Positions 1 to 5,460 of a stretch of DNA of 8,384 nucleotides are shown piece by piece; the first letter of the stretch is position 1; each line of letters begins with the position of its first letter. Position numbers and translations under genes: made by a program. Origin of the DNA: Clostridia bacterium (GTDB lineage Bacteria > Bacillota_A > Clostridia > Oscillospirales > QAKW01). The notes below the pieces were generated by a model that did no database searches, was not told the DNA's origin, and worked only from the letters and a program-made list of their open reading frames with translations. The stretch lies in assembly GCA_017396865.1 (NCBI GenBank), contig JAFQKO010000020.1, forward strand, positions 1 to 8,384. The letters run 5' to 3'.

Positions 1-363
1 GGGATGCACCACCGTCCATTCCGCGCCGAGGATCTTGGTTACCTCGATGCACCGCAGAATGCGCTCCTCCAGCCCGGGATAGTCGGGATGGGTGGGGTCG
101 TCCCATTGCATACCCGAAAGGGTGTCGGCATGGGTCTGGTGAATTGCCAGCCCCATGGAATCGGCAAGAGCACGGGTTTGATGCGCCCAATCGAGGTATT
201 CGGGGCGGGTCAAAACCTTGTTGTTGTGGGAGAGGCTCCAAAGGGTGCAATCAACGGTGGTGAAGCCTGCCTTCTTGAGGCGGGCGAAGCACTCGGTTAA
301 ATCCTCAACGTTGGAATAATGAGGAAGGTTTGCAACGATAGAGGTGGAGGTAGAGATCAGCAC
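1..363 (-). CDS. Sugar phosphate isomerase/epimerase-like TIM-barrel protein, N-terminal part (runs off left edge)
   Basis: The first 121 residues are visible; the rest lies beyond position 1. The reading starts at a GTG (361-363), the first possible start after an in-frame TAA four codons upstream. The fragment has the look of a xylose-isomerase-like TIM barrel: a first strand (LISTSTSIVANLP), a helix ending in LKKAGF, a second strand TTVDCTLW, a third around GLAIHQTHAD (His75, His78) and a fourth ending WTVVHP (His120). In this superfamily such His/Glu/Asp residues at strand ends bind a divalent metal and the sugar. Typical roles are sugar or inositol isomerisation and epimerisation; the substrate cannot be read here. 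The start overlaps the 3' end of the PAP2 gene by 7 bases, so translation is probably coupled. The family call is by pattern only, and an AP-endonuclease-like member of the same fold cannot be excluded. Confidence 0.78.
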   Translation of the reverse strand, partial: MLISTSTSIVANLPHYSNVEDLTECFARLKKAGFTTVDCTLWSLSHNNKVLTRPEYLDWAHQTRALADSMGLAIHQTHADTLSGMQWDDPTHPDYPGLEERILRCIEVTKILGAEWTVVHP

Positions 364-1274
364 GATTTTTTATCCAACTTTCTGATATATTTGAAGGTCA
401 TCGGCCAAACGGCACCCGCAAAGAGCACCAGCAGGAAATAGGCAACTCCGCGGCAGATCAGCCCGTGAACGGTATCGCCGGGATTGCCGAAGGCAAAATA
501 AACGGCTTCCTTCAGCAGCAGCGATAAGCCCATGCCGGGGATCAGCTTGATGAGCTGCACCTTCCAGCTACCGTCGGTTTCATAGTGAACGTAGCGTTGA
601 TCCAGCTCGTAGGCGATGATGAAGCCGCCGATGCAGCCCAGCATTTTAACGGCGTTTTTCAGGCCGCTGAACAGCTCGGGGGTGTCGTTATAGATCAGCG
701 CCATGTAAACGGTCAGCAGAACGGAAACGCCCAGCATCACCCAAAGCAAAGCCCGCATCATCTGCGGCTTTTGGATGGACTTTTGCACAATGGGATAAAC
801 GGTAAAGATCAGCACCAGCGCAATGGCGGCGGAGACCAGCACGTCCTGCGGGGTGTGCACACCGAGGTACATGCGGGTAATGGGTACGATCACGCAGATA
901 AAGATGCAGAGGATGCGCAGCCAAAGCTTTTTCGTCCAGCGGGCGAAGGCACCGAAGGTACCGATGGCGCTTTGGGTATGGCCGCTGGGGAAGGAAAAGC
1001 CTGTTGCCTCCGCTCGCGCACTTTCAACGATGGTGAAGTTCGGATCCTTCACCCAGGGGCGGGGTACGCGGAAGGTGGCTTTCAAAAATTGGTTGAGCTG
1101 CGTGCCCAAAAAGCCAACGATCAGCAGATAATAGCCCCAATGCTTTTTCAGGCACCAAAGGCAGATCATCGCCACCAGCATAAAGACGGTTTCTTCACCA
1201 AAGTAGGTTAGTACCGACATGATTTTATCTAAAAAATCGGTACGGATGCTTTCAAAAAAATATAACAGTTCCAA
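357..1274 (-). CDS. PAP2-family integral membrane phosphatase
   Basis: A 305-residue polytopic membrane protein carrying the three signature motifs of the PAP2 / vanadium-chloroperoxidase superfamily: K65-x6-R72-P73, P96-S97-G98-H99, and R134-x5-H140-x3-D144. The catalytic histidines (99 and 140) and the phosphate-contacting Lys/Arg are all present, so it should be active. Hydrophobic segments lie roughly at 28-41, 48-64, 118-133, 146-163, 175-193, 210-222, 243-262 and 272-291. The family removes phosphate from lipid phosphates such as phosphatidate or undecaprenyl pyrophosphate; which one applies here cannot be told. The C-terminal half adds membrane segments beyond the core phosphatase. Translation starts at TTG (1272-1274), supported by a strong Shine-Dalgarno sequence. 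A promoter sits just upstream, and the TIM-barrel gene follows with a 7-base overlap, suggesting a two-gene (or longer) operon. Confidence 0.9.
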   Translation of the reverse strand: MELLYFFESIRTDFLDKIMSVLTYFGEETVFMLVAMICLWCLKKHWGYYLLIVGFLGTQLNQFLKATFRVPRPWVKDPNFTIVESARAEATGFSFPSGHTQSAIGTFGAFARWTKKLWLRILCIFICVIVPITRMYLGVHTPQDVLVSAAIALVLIFTVYPIVQKSIQKPQMMRALLWVMLGVSVLLTVYMALIYNDTPELFSGLKNAVKMLGCIGGFIIAYELDQRYVHYETDGSWKVQLIKLIPGMGLSLLLKEAVYFAFGNPGDTVHGLICRGVAYFLLVLFAGAVWPMTFKYIRKLDKKSC

Positions 1275-1278
1275 GGGG

Positions 1279-1287
1279 TCACCTTCC
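1279..1287 (-). promoter_or_regulatory. Shine-Dalgarno site that decides the TTG start of the PAP2 gene
   Basis: On the minus strand the sequence GGAAGGTGA ends 4 bases before TTG (1274-1272). No ATG or GTG in the same frame has a comparable site, so TTG is taken as the start. Confidence 0.7.
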
Positions 1288-1313
1288 GGATTTAAATTAA
1301 TTTGTTTTGAAAT

Positions 1314-1342
1314 ATAATATCATAATTGGAAGCAAATGTAAA
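1314..1342 (-). promoter_or_regulatory. Sigma-A-type promoter for the PAP2 / TIM-barrel operon
   Basis: On the minus strand TTTACA (1342-1337) is followed by 17 bases and TATTAT (1319-1314), close to the TTGACA/TATAAT consensus. Transcription would begin near 1307, leaving a leader of about 33 bases that contains the Shine-Dalgarno site. The -35 box lies about 10 bases past the stop of the AraC-type gene, and no clear terminator separates the two, so read-through from the regulator is possible. Confidence 0.6.
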
Positions 1343-1351
1343 TAGTTGCAT

Positions 1352-2149
1352 TTACGATTTATTTGCCTGTTTGCGGAATTGCAACGGGGATCGGCCGTAT
1401 TTTTTGCGAAAGAGCAGAATGAAATAGCTGGGGTCGTTAAATCCCAGATCCAGCGCAATTTCGGTAACGGAACGGTCGGTCTCGGTGAGCAGGCGGGTGG
1501 CGGCCGAAAGGCTCAGGTCGTTGCAGTAGGCACGCAGGCTTTGCCCGCTCTCCCGCTTGAACAGATGGCTGATATAGGATCGGCTGCGCCCGAAGCGGTT
1601 GCAAAGGTCCGCAAGGGTGGCGGTGGCGTGGTATTCCCGCAGATATTGCAGGATCAGGTTATATTCATTCATCGGCTCGCGGCCGAAGCGGATGAATAGC
1701 TGCTCCAGCATCAGCGCCAGCGGCGGCAGCAGGATATCGCATCGCGCGGCGGGGATCGGCTGATCGCTGAGCATGGCCGCCCAAAGGGCGGGATCGGCGG
1801 GCTTGCCCTCCCCCCGATAGCCGCTTACGGCGATCATCCCGATGGGCTGCCCCTCCTTGCGGATCGGATAGAGATATTCCGCCACCCCCGCGTGGCAGGT
1901 GGCGCAAAAGGCTGCCTCGCCTCCGCGGGCGATCAACGCCTGCTGGTGGCGAACGCATTGGGGATGGCTGCTTCGCTTCACCGCCATGCAGTAGGGGTTT
2001 TGGTGGGCGTTGTAGGGCAAGAGCTGCTCCAAGGCCGTCCGCGGCAGGCTGTGCAGCAGCTCGCCCTTGAAATGAACCGAGATCGAAAGCCGATATTCTT
2101 TTCGGAGATAGTCCAGATAAGAGGTGATGTGGGTGAGTAATTGCTCCAT
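1352..2149 (-). CDS. AraC-family transcriptional regulator with PocR-like cysteine-rich sensor domain
   Basis: A 265-residue protein. Residues 1 to about 150 resemble the PocR sensory domain: a helical start, then a cysteine-rich stretch with Cys54, Cys65, Cys82 and Cys85, and the typical closing pattern CHAGVAEYLYPI followed by an IGMIAVSGY strand. Residues about 163-262 are an AraC/XylS DNA-binding domain with two helix-turn-helix units: LADLCNRFGRSRSYISHLFK and VTEIALDLGFNDPSYFILLF, ending with the family hallmark RKKYGRSPLQFR. PocR-type domains sense small molecules (in PocR itself, propanediol); the extra CxxC could hold a metal or redox centre, but that is inference. The start is ATG with AAAGGAG (2156-2162) 6 bases upstream. 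It is divergent from the FAD oxidoreductase across a 117-base gap containing an inverted repeat, so that enzyme is the likely target gene. Confidence 0.9.
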   Translation of the reverse strand: MEQLLTHITSYLDYLRKEYRLSISVHFKGELLHSLPRTALEQLLPYNAHQNPYCMAVKRSSHPQCVRHQQALIARGGEAAFCATCHAGVAEYLYPIRKEGQPIGMIAVSGYRGEGKPADPALWAAMLSDQPIPAARCDILLPPLALMLEQLFIRFGREPMNEYNLILQYLREYHATATLADLCNRFGRSRSYISHLFKRESGQSLRAYCNDLSLSAATRLLTETDRSVTEIALDLGFNDPSYFILLFRKKYGRSPLQFRKQANKS

Positions 2150-2179
2150 CTGCCGCTCCTTTGCATTTTCTTTATATTA

Positions 2180-2212
2180 TTCTGCATATTTTTGCGAGAA
2201 AAACCCGCAGAA
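2180..2212. promoter_or_regulatory. Imperfect inverted repeat, candidate operator for the AraC-type regulator
   Basis: Arms TTCTGCATATTTTT (2180-2193) and AAAAACCCGCAGAA (2199-2212) match at 11 of 14 positions in inverted orientation around a 5-base centre. The repeat covers the -35 region and most of the spacer of the oxidoreductase promoter and lies between two divergent genes. A -10-like TAATAT (minus strand, 2178-2173) next to the left arm could serve the regulator gene, but no good -35 accompanies it. The binding role is inferred from position and symmetry. Confidence 0.45.
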
Positions 2213-2219
2213 GTATAAT
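2192..2219 (+). promoter_or_regulatory. Promoter of the FAD-dependent oxidoreductase gene
   Basis: TTGCGA (2192-2197), a 16-base spacer and a perfect TATAAT (2214-2219) face the oxidoreductase. The weaker -35 and short spacer are consistent with an activator-dependent promoter. Transcription would start near 2226, giving a leader of about 40 bases with AGGGGG (2251-2256) as ribosome site. Confidence 0.6.
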
Positions 2220-2266
2220 ATAATTATAATAAATAAAACAAAAAATAGCAAGGGGGAAACTCAGCT

Positions 2267-4039
2267 GTGTTAAATAAAAAGAAAATCCAATGTGATCTTT
2301 GCGTGGTTGGCGGCGGGATGGCAGGCCTTGCGGCGGCGATTGCAGCGGCAAGGGAGGGTGCTTCGGTGGTGCTGATGCACGAGCGCCCTGTTTTGGGCGG
2401 CAATGCCTCCTCCGAAATTCGGATGTGGATCTGCGGCGCCAAGGGGGAGAATAATCGGGAAACCGGTATCTTAGAGGAGATCGCCTTGGAAAATCTCTAT
2501 CGCAACCCCACCAAGAGCTATCCGATCTGGGATACGGTGCTTTATGATTTTGTGCGCCGTGAACGGAATATCACCCTGCTGCTCAACTGCACCTGCATGG
2601 ATGCGGAGGTGGAGGAGGGCGATTTCGCCCATGGGCGTACCCGCCGTATCCGTTCGGTGCTCGGCTATCAGATGACCACCCAATGCTTTTACGAGATAGA
2701 GGCGAAAAGCTTCTGCGACAGCTCGGGCGACAGTATTTTGGCACCGCTGAGCGGGGCAAATTTCCGTTGGGGCAGAGAGGCGGCGTCGGAATTCGGTGAG
2801 GATACCACGGTGGAGACCGCCGATTCCATGACGATGGGCATGAGCTGCCTCATCCAAGGGCGGGAGACCCATCGCCCCATTCGGTATACGCCGCCTGCCT
2901 TCAGCGCCCCGCTGAATAAAGCGGATTTTGAAAATAGAAACCCCGATATTTATTATGAAAAGGAAAATTTCTGGTATTTGGAGCTGGGTGGCAACCGCAA
3001 TTCCATTGCCGATACCGAGGCGCTGCGGGATGAGCTTTTGGGGCTGGCCACCGGTACTTGGGATTATATCAAAAACTCGGGCGAGTTTAAAAGCGAAAAT
3101 TGGGAGTTGGATTTTCTCGGCTTTTTGCCGGGCAAGCGGGAATCCCGCAGAATGTGCGGGGAGTATATGGTGACCCAGCGGGATCTCAGCGACGGCGTGG
3201 TGTTTGAGGATGAGATCGCCTTCGGCGGCTGGCCGCTGGATGATCATTTCCCCGGCGGCTTTTACCATCGGGGCATCCCCAATACCAAGGTGCAGACCCC
3301 CGCACCCTATTCGCTGCCCTATCGGGCGCTGTATTCCGAGAACGTGGAAAATCTTTTCTTTGCGGGGCGCAATATCAGCATGACCCACTTTGCCATGAGC
3401 AGCATCCGCGTGATGGCAACCTGCGCCCTGCTGGGCGAGGCGGCGGGCAGAGCGGCGGCCATTGCCGCCAAGGAGGGCTGCACCCCCCACGACGTGTATC
3501 TCTATCATCTGCCGCGGCTGCAGCAGTCTTTGCTGGAGGGAGATTGCTTTTTGCCCTCCAAAAAGCGGGAGATTTCGCCCCTTTGCCGCGCGGCGGCCTT
3601 GAGCGGGGCAGAATCCTTGCGCAACGGCGAGGATCGCTGTCATCGAATTTACGGCGGCGGAGGATGCTATCTTGCCGCTCCCGAGGAGGAGATTTCCTAT
3701 TCCTTCGAGCAGGCTGACGTAAAGAGTGTGCACCTTGTTTTTGATAGCGATCTCAATCGTGATAGCCTGCCGGGCGGCGCCTGTGAGCGCACCCATTCCA
3801 TGCGGGCAAACCAACTGCTGGATAGCCCGCAGATGACCATGCCCAAGCCCCTTTGCAAGGCGTTTGCCCTTTGGGGTGAGCGGGACGGGGCGCGAATCGA
3901 GCTGCTGCGGGTTTCGGAAAACCGTAAGCGTGCCTATCATCTTGCGGTGGATCAGCCGCTGGATCGGCTGATCCTGATTCCTTCCTCCACCTGGGGCGGC
4001 GATACGCAAATCCCCGTTGTTTCCTTTGATTTCAATTAA
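2267..4039 (+). CDS. FAD-dependent oxidoreductase (FAD_oxidored-type)
   Basis: A 590-residue flavoprotein. The N-terminus holds the dinucleotide-binding motif VVGGGMAGLAAAIAAAREG (G15-x-G17-x-x-G20) and acidic Glu39 at the end of the second strand, which binds the FAD ribose. Next is GGNASSEIRMWI (44-55), characteristic of FAD-dependent oxidoreductases often found in glycan-related loci. The second FAD contact is NLFFAGRNISMTHFAMSSIRVMATCALLGEAAG (about 362-394), preceded by a PYSLPYRAL segment. Residues about 440-590 form a separate C-terminal part rich in short beta-like stretches with no motif I recognise. No signal peptide, so probably cytoplasmic. Substrate unknown; similar proteins are sometimes named 'xanthan lyase' by old transfer, which I would not copy. 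The start is GTG with AGGGGG 10 bases upstream. Its divergent neighbour is a ligand-sensing AraC regulator, suggesting substrate-induced expression. It is monocistronic, ending at a strong terminator. Confidence 0.88.
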   Translation: MLNKKKIQCDLCVVGGGMAGLAAAIAAAREGASVVLMHERPVLGGNASSEIRMWICGAKGENNRETGILEEIALENLYRNPTKSYPIWDTVLYDFVRRERNITLLLNCTCMDAEVEEGDFAHGRTRRIRSVLGYQMTTQCFYEIEAKSFCDSSGDSILAPLSGANFRWGREAASEFGEDTTVETADSMTMGMSCLIQGRETHRPIRYTPPAFSAPLNKADFENRNPDIYYEKENFWYLELGGNRNSIADTEALRDELLGLATGTWDYIKNSGEFKSENWELDFLGFLPGKRESRRMCGEYMVTQRDLSDGVVFEDEIAFGGWPLDDHFPGGFYHRGIPNTKVQTPAPYSLPYRALYSENVENLFFAGRNISMTHFAMSSIRVMATCALLGEAAGRAAAIAAKEGCTPHDVYLYHLPRLQQSLLEGDCFLPSKKREISPLCRAAALSGAESLRNGEDRCHRIYGGGGCYLAAPEEEISYSFEQADVKSVHLVFDSDLNRDSLPGGACERTHSMRANQLLDSPQMTMPKPLCKAFALWGERDGARIELLRVSENRKRAYHLAVDQPLDRLILIPSSTWGGDTQIPVVSFDFN

Positions 4040-4079
4040 AAAAAGTCCCTGCAGAAGTGGTGTTCTGCAGGGACTTTTT
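4038..4079. terminator. Bidirectional intrinsic terminator between oxidoreductase and XRE gene
   Basis: Seven A's (4038-4044), a perfect 12-bp stem GTCCCTGCAGAA / TTCTGCAGGGAC (4045-4056 and 4063-4074) with loop GTGGTG, then five T's (4075-4079). It works on both strands: the oxidoreductase stop (4037-4039) touches one side and the XRE stop (4078-4080) lies in the T-tract on the other. Confidence 0.93.
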
Positions 4080-4287
4080 ATAGTTCTTGCTTATCGGTTC
4101 GGTTTAAAATATAATCGACGGAAACCTGATGGAAATCGGCCAGCTTGATCAAAATTTCGGTGGGAATGTCCAATTCGCCCCGCTCGTAGTTGCTGTATAC
4201 CCGTTGGCTGCAGGAGAGAATCTCACCCATCTGTTTTTGCGTTAGATCCTTATCCTCTCGTAAATCCCGAATGCGCTTATAAAGCAT
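4078..4287 (-). CDS. Small XRE-family helix-turn-helix repressor
   Basis: A 69-residue protein made almost wholly of one Cro/C1-type HTH domain (about residues 5-62). The pattern is typical: IRDLREDKDLTQKQMGEIL (helices 1-2), SCSQRVYSNYERGELDIP (turn, recognition helix and the YERG hallmark) and LIKLADFHQVSVDYILNRTD (helices 4-5). There is no effector or dimerisation domain. Such proteins repress their own and adjacent promoters. It is divergent from a lipoprotein gene, and the 117-base gap holds two matching palindromes, so it most likely controls that gene and itself. The ATG start follows a weak GGTGAT ribosome site. A TATACT at 4325-4320 (minus strand) could be its -10 box, with no good -35, and the left palindrome would fall in that promoter's spacer. 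The stop codon lies inside the shared terminator. Confidence 0.9.
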   Translation of the reverse strand: MLYKRIRDLREDKDLTQKQMGEILSCSQRVYSNYERGELDIPTEILIKLADFHQVSVDYILNRTDKQEL

Positions 4288-4328
4288 CCCATCACCGCCG
4301 TTTCTATCTTATTAATATAAGTATAATT

Positions 4329-4345
4329 TAGCGGATAATACGCTA
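4329..4345. promoter_or_regulatory. Operator copy 1 (TAGCG-N7-CGCTA), XRE-proximal
   Basis: TAGCG (4329-4333) and CGCTA (4341-4345) are separated by 7 bases (GATAATA) and centred at 4337. It shares arm sequence and spacing with the second copy 25 bases away, though its inner bases are less symmetric. It lies directly upstream of the -35 box of the lipoprotein promoter and next to the possible -10 box of the XRE gene. Binding by the XRE protein is inferred. Confidence 0.65.
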
Positions 4346-4374
4346 TTGACATTTAGCGGAAAATCCGCTAAAAT
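4346..4374 (+). promoter_or_regulatory. Near-consensus sigma-A promoter of the lipoprotein gene
   Basis: A perfect TTGACA (4346-4351), the ideal 17-base spacer and TAAAAT (4369-4374, one mismatch to TATAAT). Transcription would start near 4381, 24 bases before the ATG. The spacer is almost entirely operator copy 2, so a bound repressor would block RNA polymerase. This is a strong promoter kept off by a repressor rather than one needing an activator. Confidence 0.85.
4352..4372. promoter_or_regulatory. Operator copy 2, perfect 9-bp palindrome inside the promoter spacer
   Basis: TTTAGCGGA (4352-4360) and TCCGCTAAA (4364-4372) are exact inverted complements around AAA, centred at 4362. Its core has the same TAGCG-N7-CGCTA form as copy 1. 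The right arm overlaps the -10 box and the left arm abuts the -35 box, the classic place for a repressor site. Confidence 0.75.
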
Positions 4375-4404
4375 GTTTTTAGTAATAATTGGAGGAAAGA
4401 CGCG

Positions 4405-5415
4405 ATGAAAGCAAATGACAAAGTGAGAGTATATAGTTTATTAATTTGCGTTGTTATGACGGTTGGATGGATGTTTTTGCTGGGCGGTTGCAGTGAGGTC
4501 AAAAAGCAAAATACAACCGCATCGGGTGATGCTACGTCTTCTGAAAAGCACGAAACTAACGCATCAGATAACACTTCGATTCTTGAGCAGAAAAAAGAAA
4601 ACGAGCCGAAGCGCTTTCAAATTGATCCTTTTATTGGATTAAAAGTTGATTTTTTTGGCATTTCACCGTTTTGCACGGTTGCGGTGAATAATGCGGGCTG
4701 CACCCCTGAGGCACAGCAATATGTTACATATGAGGTTGAGGGGTCTTATTTTGCGAAGGGCGATGTCGTGACCGTAAAAGCAACACTGCATGATGAAAGC
4801 GGCGCATATGAAATCAGGGCCGGTCGTGAGCAGGCTGAGTTTACTGTAAAAGACGTTCCGTATTATATTGAATCATTGGACGGGCTCGACTTGACGTTCA
4901 TAAAAAAAGAACTATCCGATTACATTATTGCGCAAACGTCTTTTGAAAGTAAGTGGGAAGTATTTGGTGTAAATGCGGTGACGTTTATGCGTACCTACGG
5001 AGATGGTGGAAATAGCTACTGTGACTTTTTCAACGTTAGTTCGACAAAATCAACCGACGCTTATATTATATCTTTAAAACCGAGGTGCGCGACGGATTTT
5101 CTCGAGGGTGAAAAAGACGTATATAACAGCTTGCGGATTATAGCAGCCTGTACGGCAGAAGCATCACATCAAAACAGCCATTCTCAATGGTATACAAAGG
5201 GAGATATTTATGTATGCTTTAAGCTGGATAATATTATTGCGTATCCCGATGGTACCTTTGGTTGGGGAAAGTCGGCGCCGGAGTCGTGCTTGACCACATA
5301 CAGTGCTTCGTTGCAGGGGAGAAAGGCGTTAAGTGAGGAAACGGTAACGGCATATATGGATAACTATAACGTTAATGTTTTGGATCAAAAGGATTGGATT
5401 AATATAACAGAATAA
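4405..5415 (+). CDS. Predicted lipoprotein of unknown function, under XRE repressor control
   Basis: A 336-residue protein. Residues 7-28 form a lipoprotein signal peptide (basic start, hydrophobic core, lipobox LGGC) with Cys29 as the lipidated residue, so it should sit on the outer face of the membrane. A polar Ser/Thr/Lys/Glu-rich linker (30-70) follows. Residues about 73-155 look like an extracellular beta-sandwich: IGLKVDFFGISPF...TVAVNNAG..., then YFAKGDVVTVKATL and AEFTVKDVPYYIESL. I have seen this arrangement in Bacillota surface and zinc-ribbon proteins, but it is a loose recollection. Residues about 165-336 are a second domain, unrecognised, with the motif YPDGTFGWGK near 280. The mature part has seven cysteines besides the lipidated one (90, 99, 206, 228, 249, 271, 295). 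The start has GGAGGA 8 bases upstream. Base use is more AT-rich than in flanking genes, hinting at transfer. Function unknown. Confidence 0.85.
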   Translation: MKANDKVRVYSLLICVVMTVGWMFLLGGCSEVKKQNTTASGDATSSEKHETNASDNTSILEQKKENEPKRFQIDPFIGLKVDFFGISPFCTVAVNNAGCTPEAQQYVTYEVEGSYFAKGDVVTVKATLHDESGAYEIRAGREQAEFTVKDVPYYIESLDGLDLTFIKKELSDYIIAQTSFESKWEVFGVNAVTFMRTYGDGGNSYCDFFNVSSTKSTDAYIISLKPRCATDFLEGEKDVYNSLRIIAACTAEASHQNSHSQWYTKGDIYVCFKLDNIIAYPDGTFGWGKSAPESCLTTYSASLQGRKALSEETVTAYMDNYNVNVLDQKDWINITE

Positions 5416-5416
5416 T

Positions 5417-5447
5417 AAAAGTCCGAGGCGTTTGCCTCGGACTTTTT
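5417..5447. terminator. Bidirectional intrinsic terminator between lipoprotein and Gfo/Idh/MocA genes
   Basis: AAAA (5417-5420), a perfect 9-bp stem GTCCGAGGC / GCCTCGGAC (5421-5429 and 5434-5442) closed by GTTT, then TTTTT (5443-5447). The A/T tracts also pair, extending the stem. It begins one base after the lipoprotein stop and lies 14 bases beyond the stop of the convergent gene. Confidence 0.92.
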
Positions 5448-5460
5448 GCTTTTATGGTAC

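Noticed and set aside
4..300. Open frame of 98 residues on the plus strand
   Set aside because: The minus strand through the same bases encodes a coherent TIM-barrel N-terminus that overlaps the PAP2 gene; the plus frame has no motif.
585..1211. Open frame of 208 residues on the plus strand, antisense to the PAP2 gene
   Set aside because: It is rich in Gln, His and Gly in a way typical of antisense frames; the minus frame has all three PAP2 motifs.
1338..1355. Small inverted repeat GTAAAT / ATTTAC after the AraC-type gene, possible terminator
   Set aside because: The arms are only 6 AT-rich base pairs with no adjoining T-tract, and they overlap the PAP2 -35 box; too weak to call.
2471..4009. 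Open frame of 512 residues on the minus strand, antisense to the FAD oxidoreductase
   Set aside because: It has no recognisable domain, an implausible composition and no ribosome site; the plus-strand frame has full FAD-binding motifs. It is a shadow of GC-rich codons.
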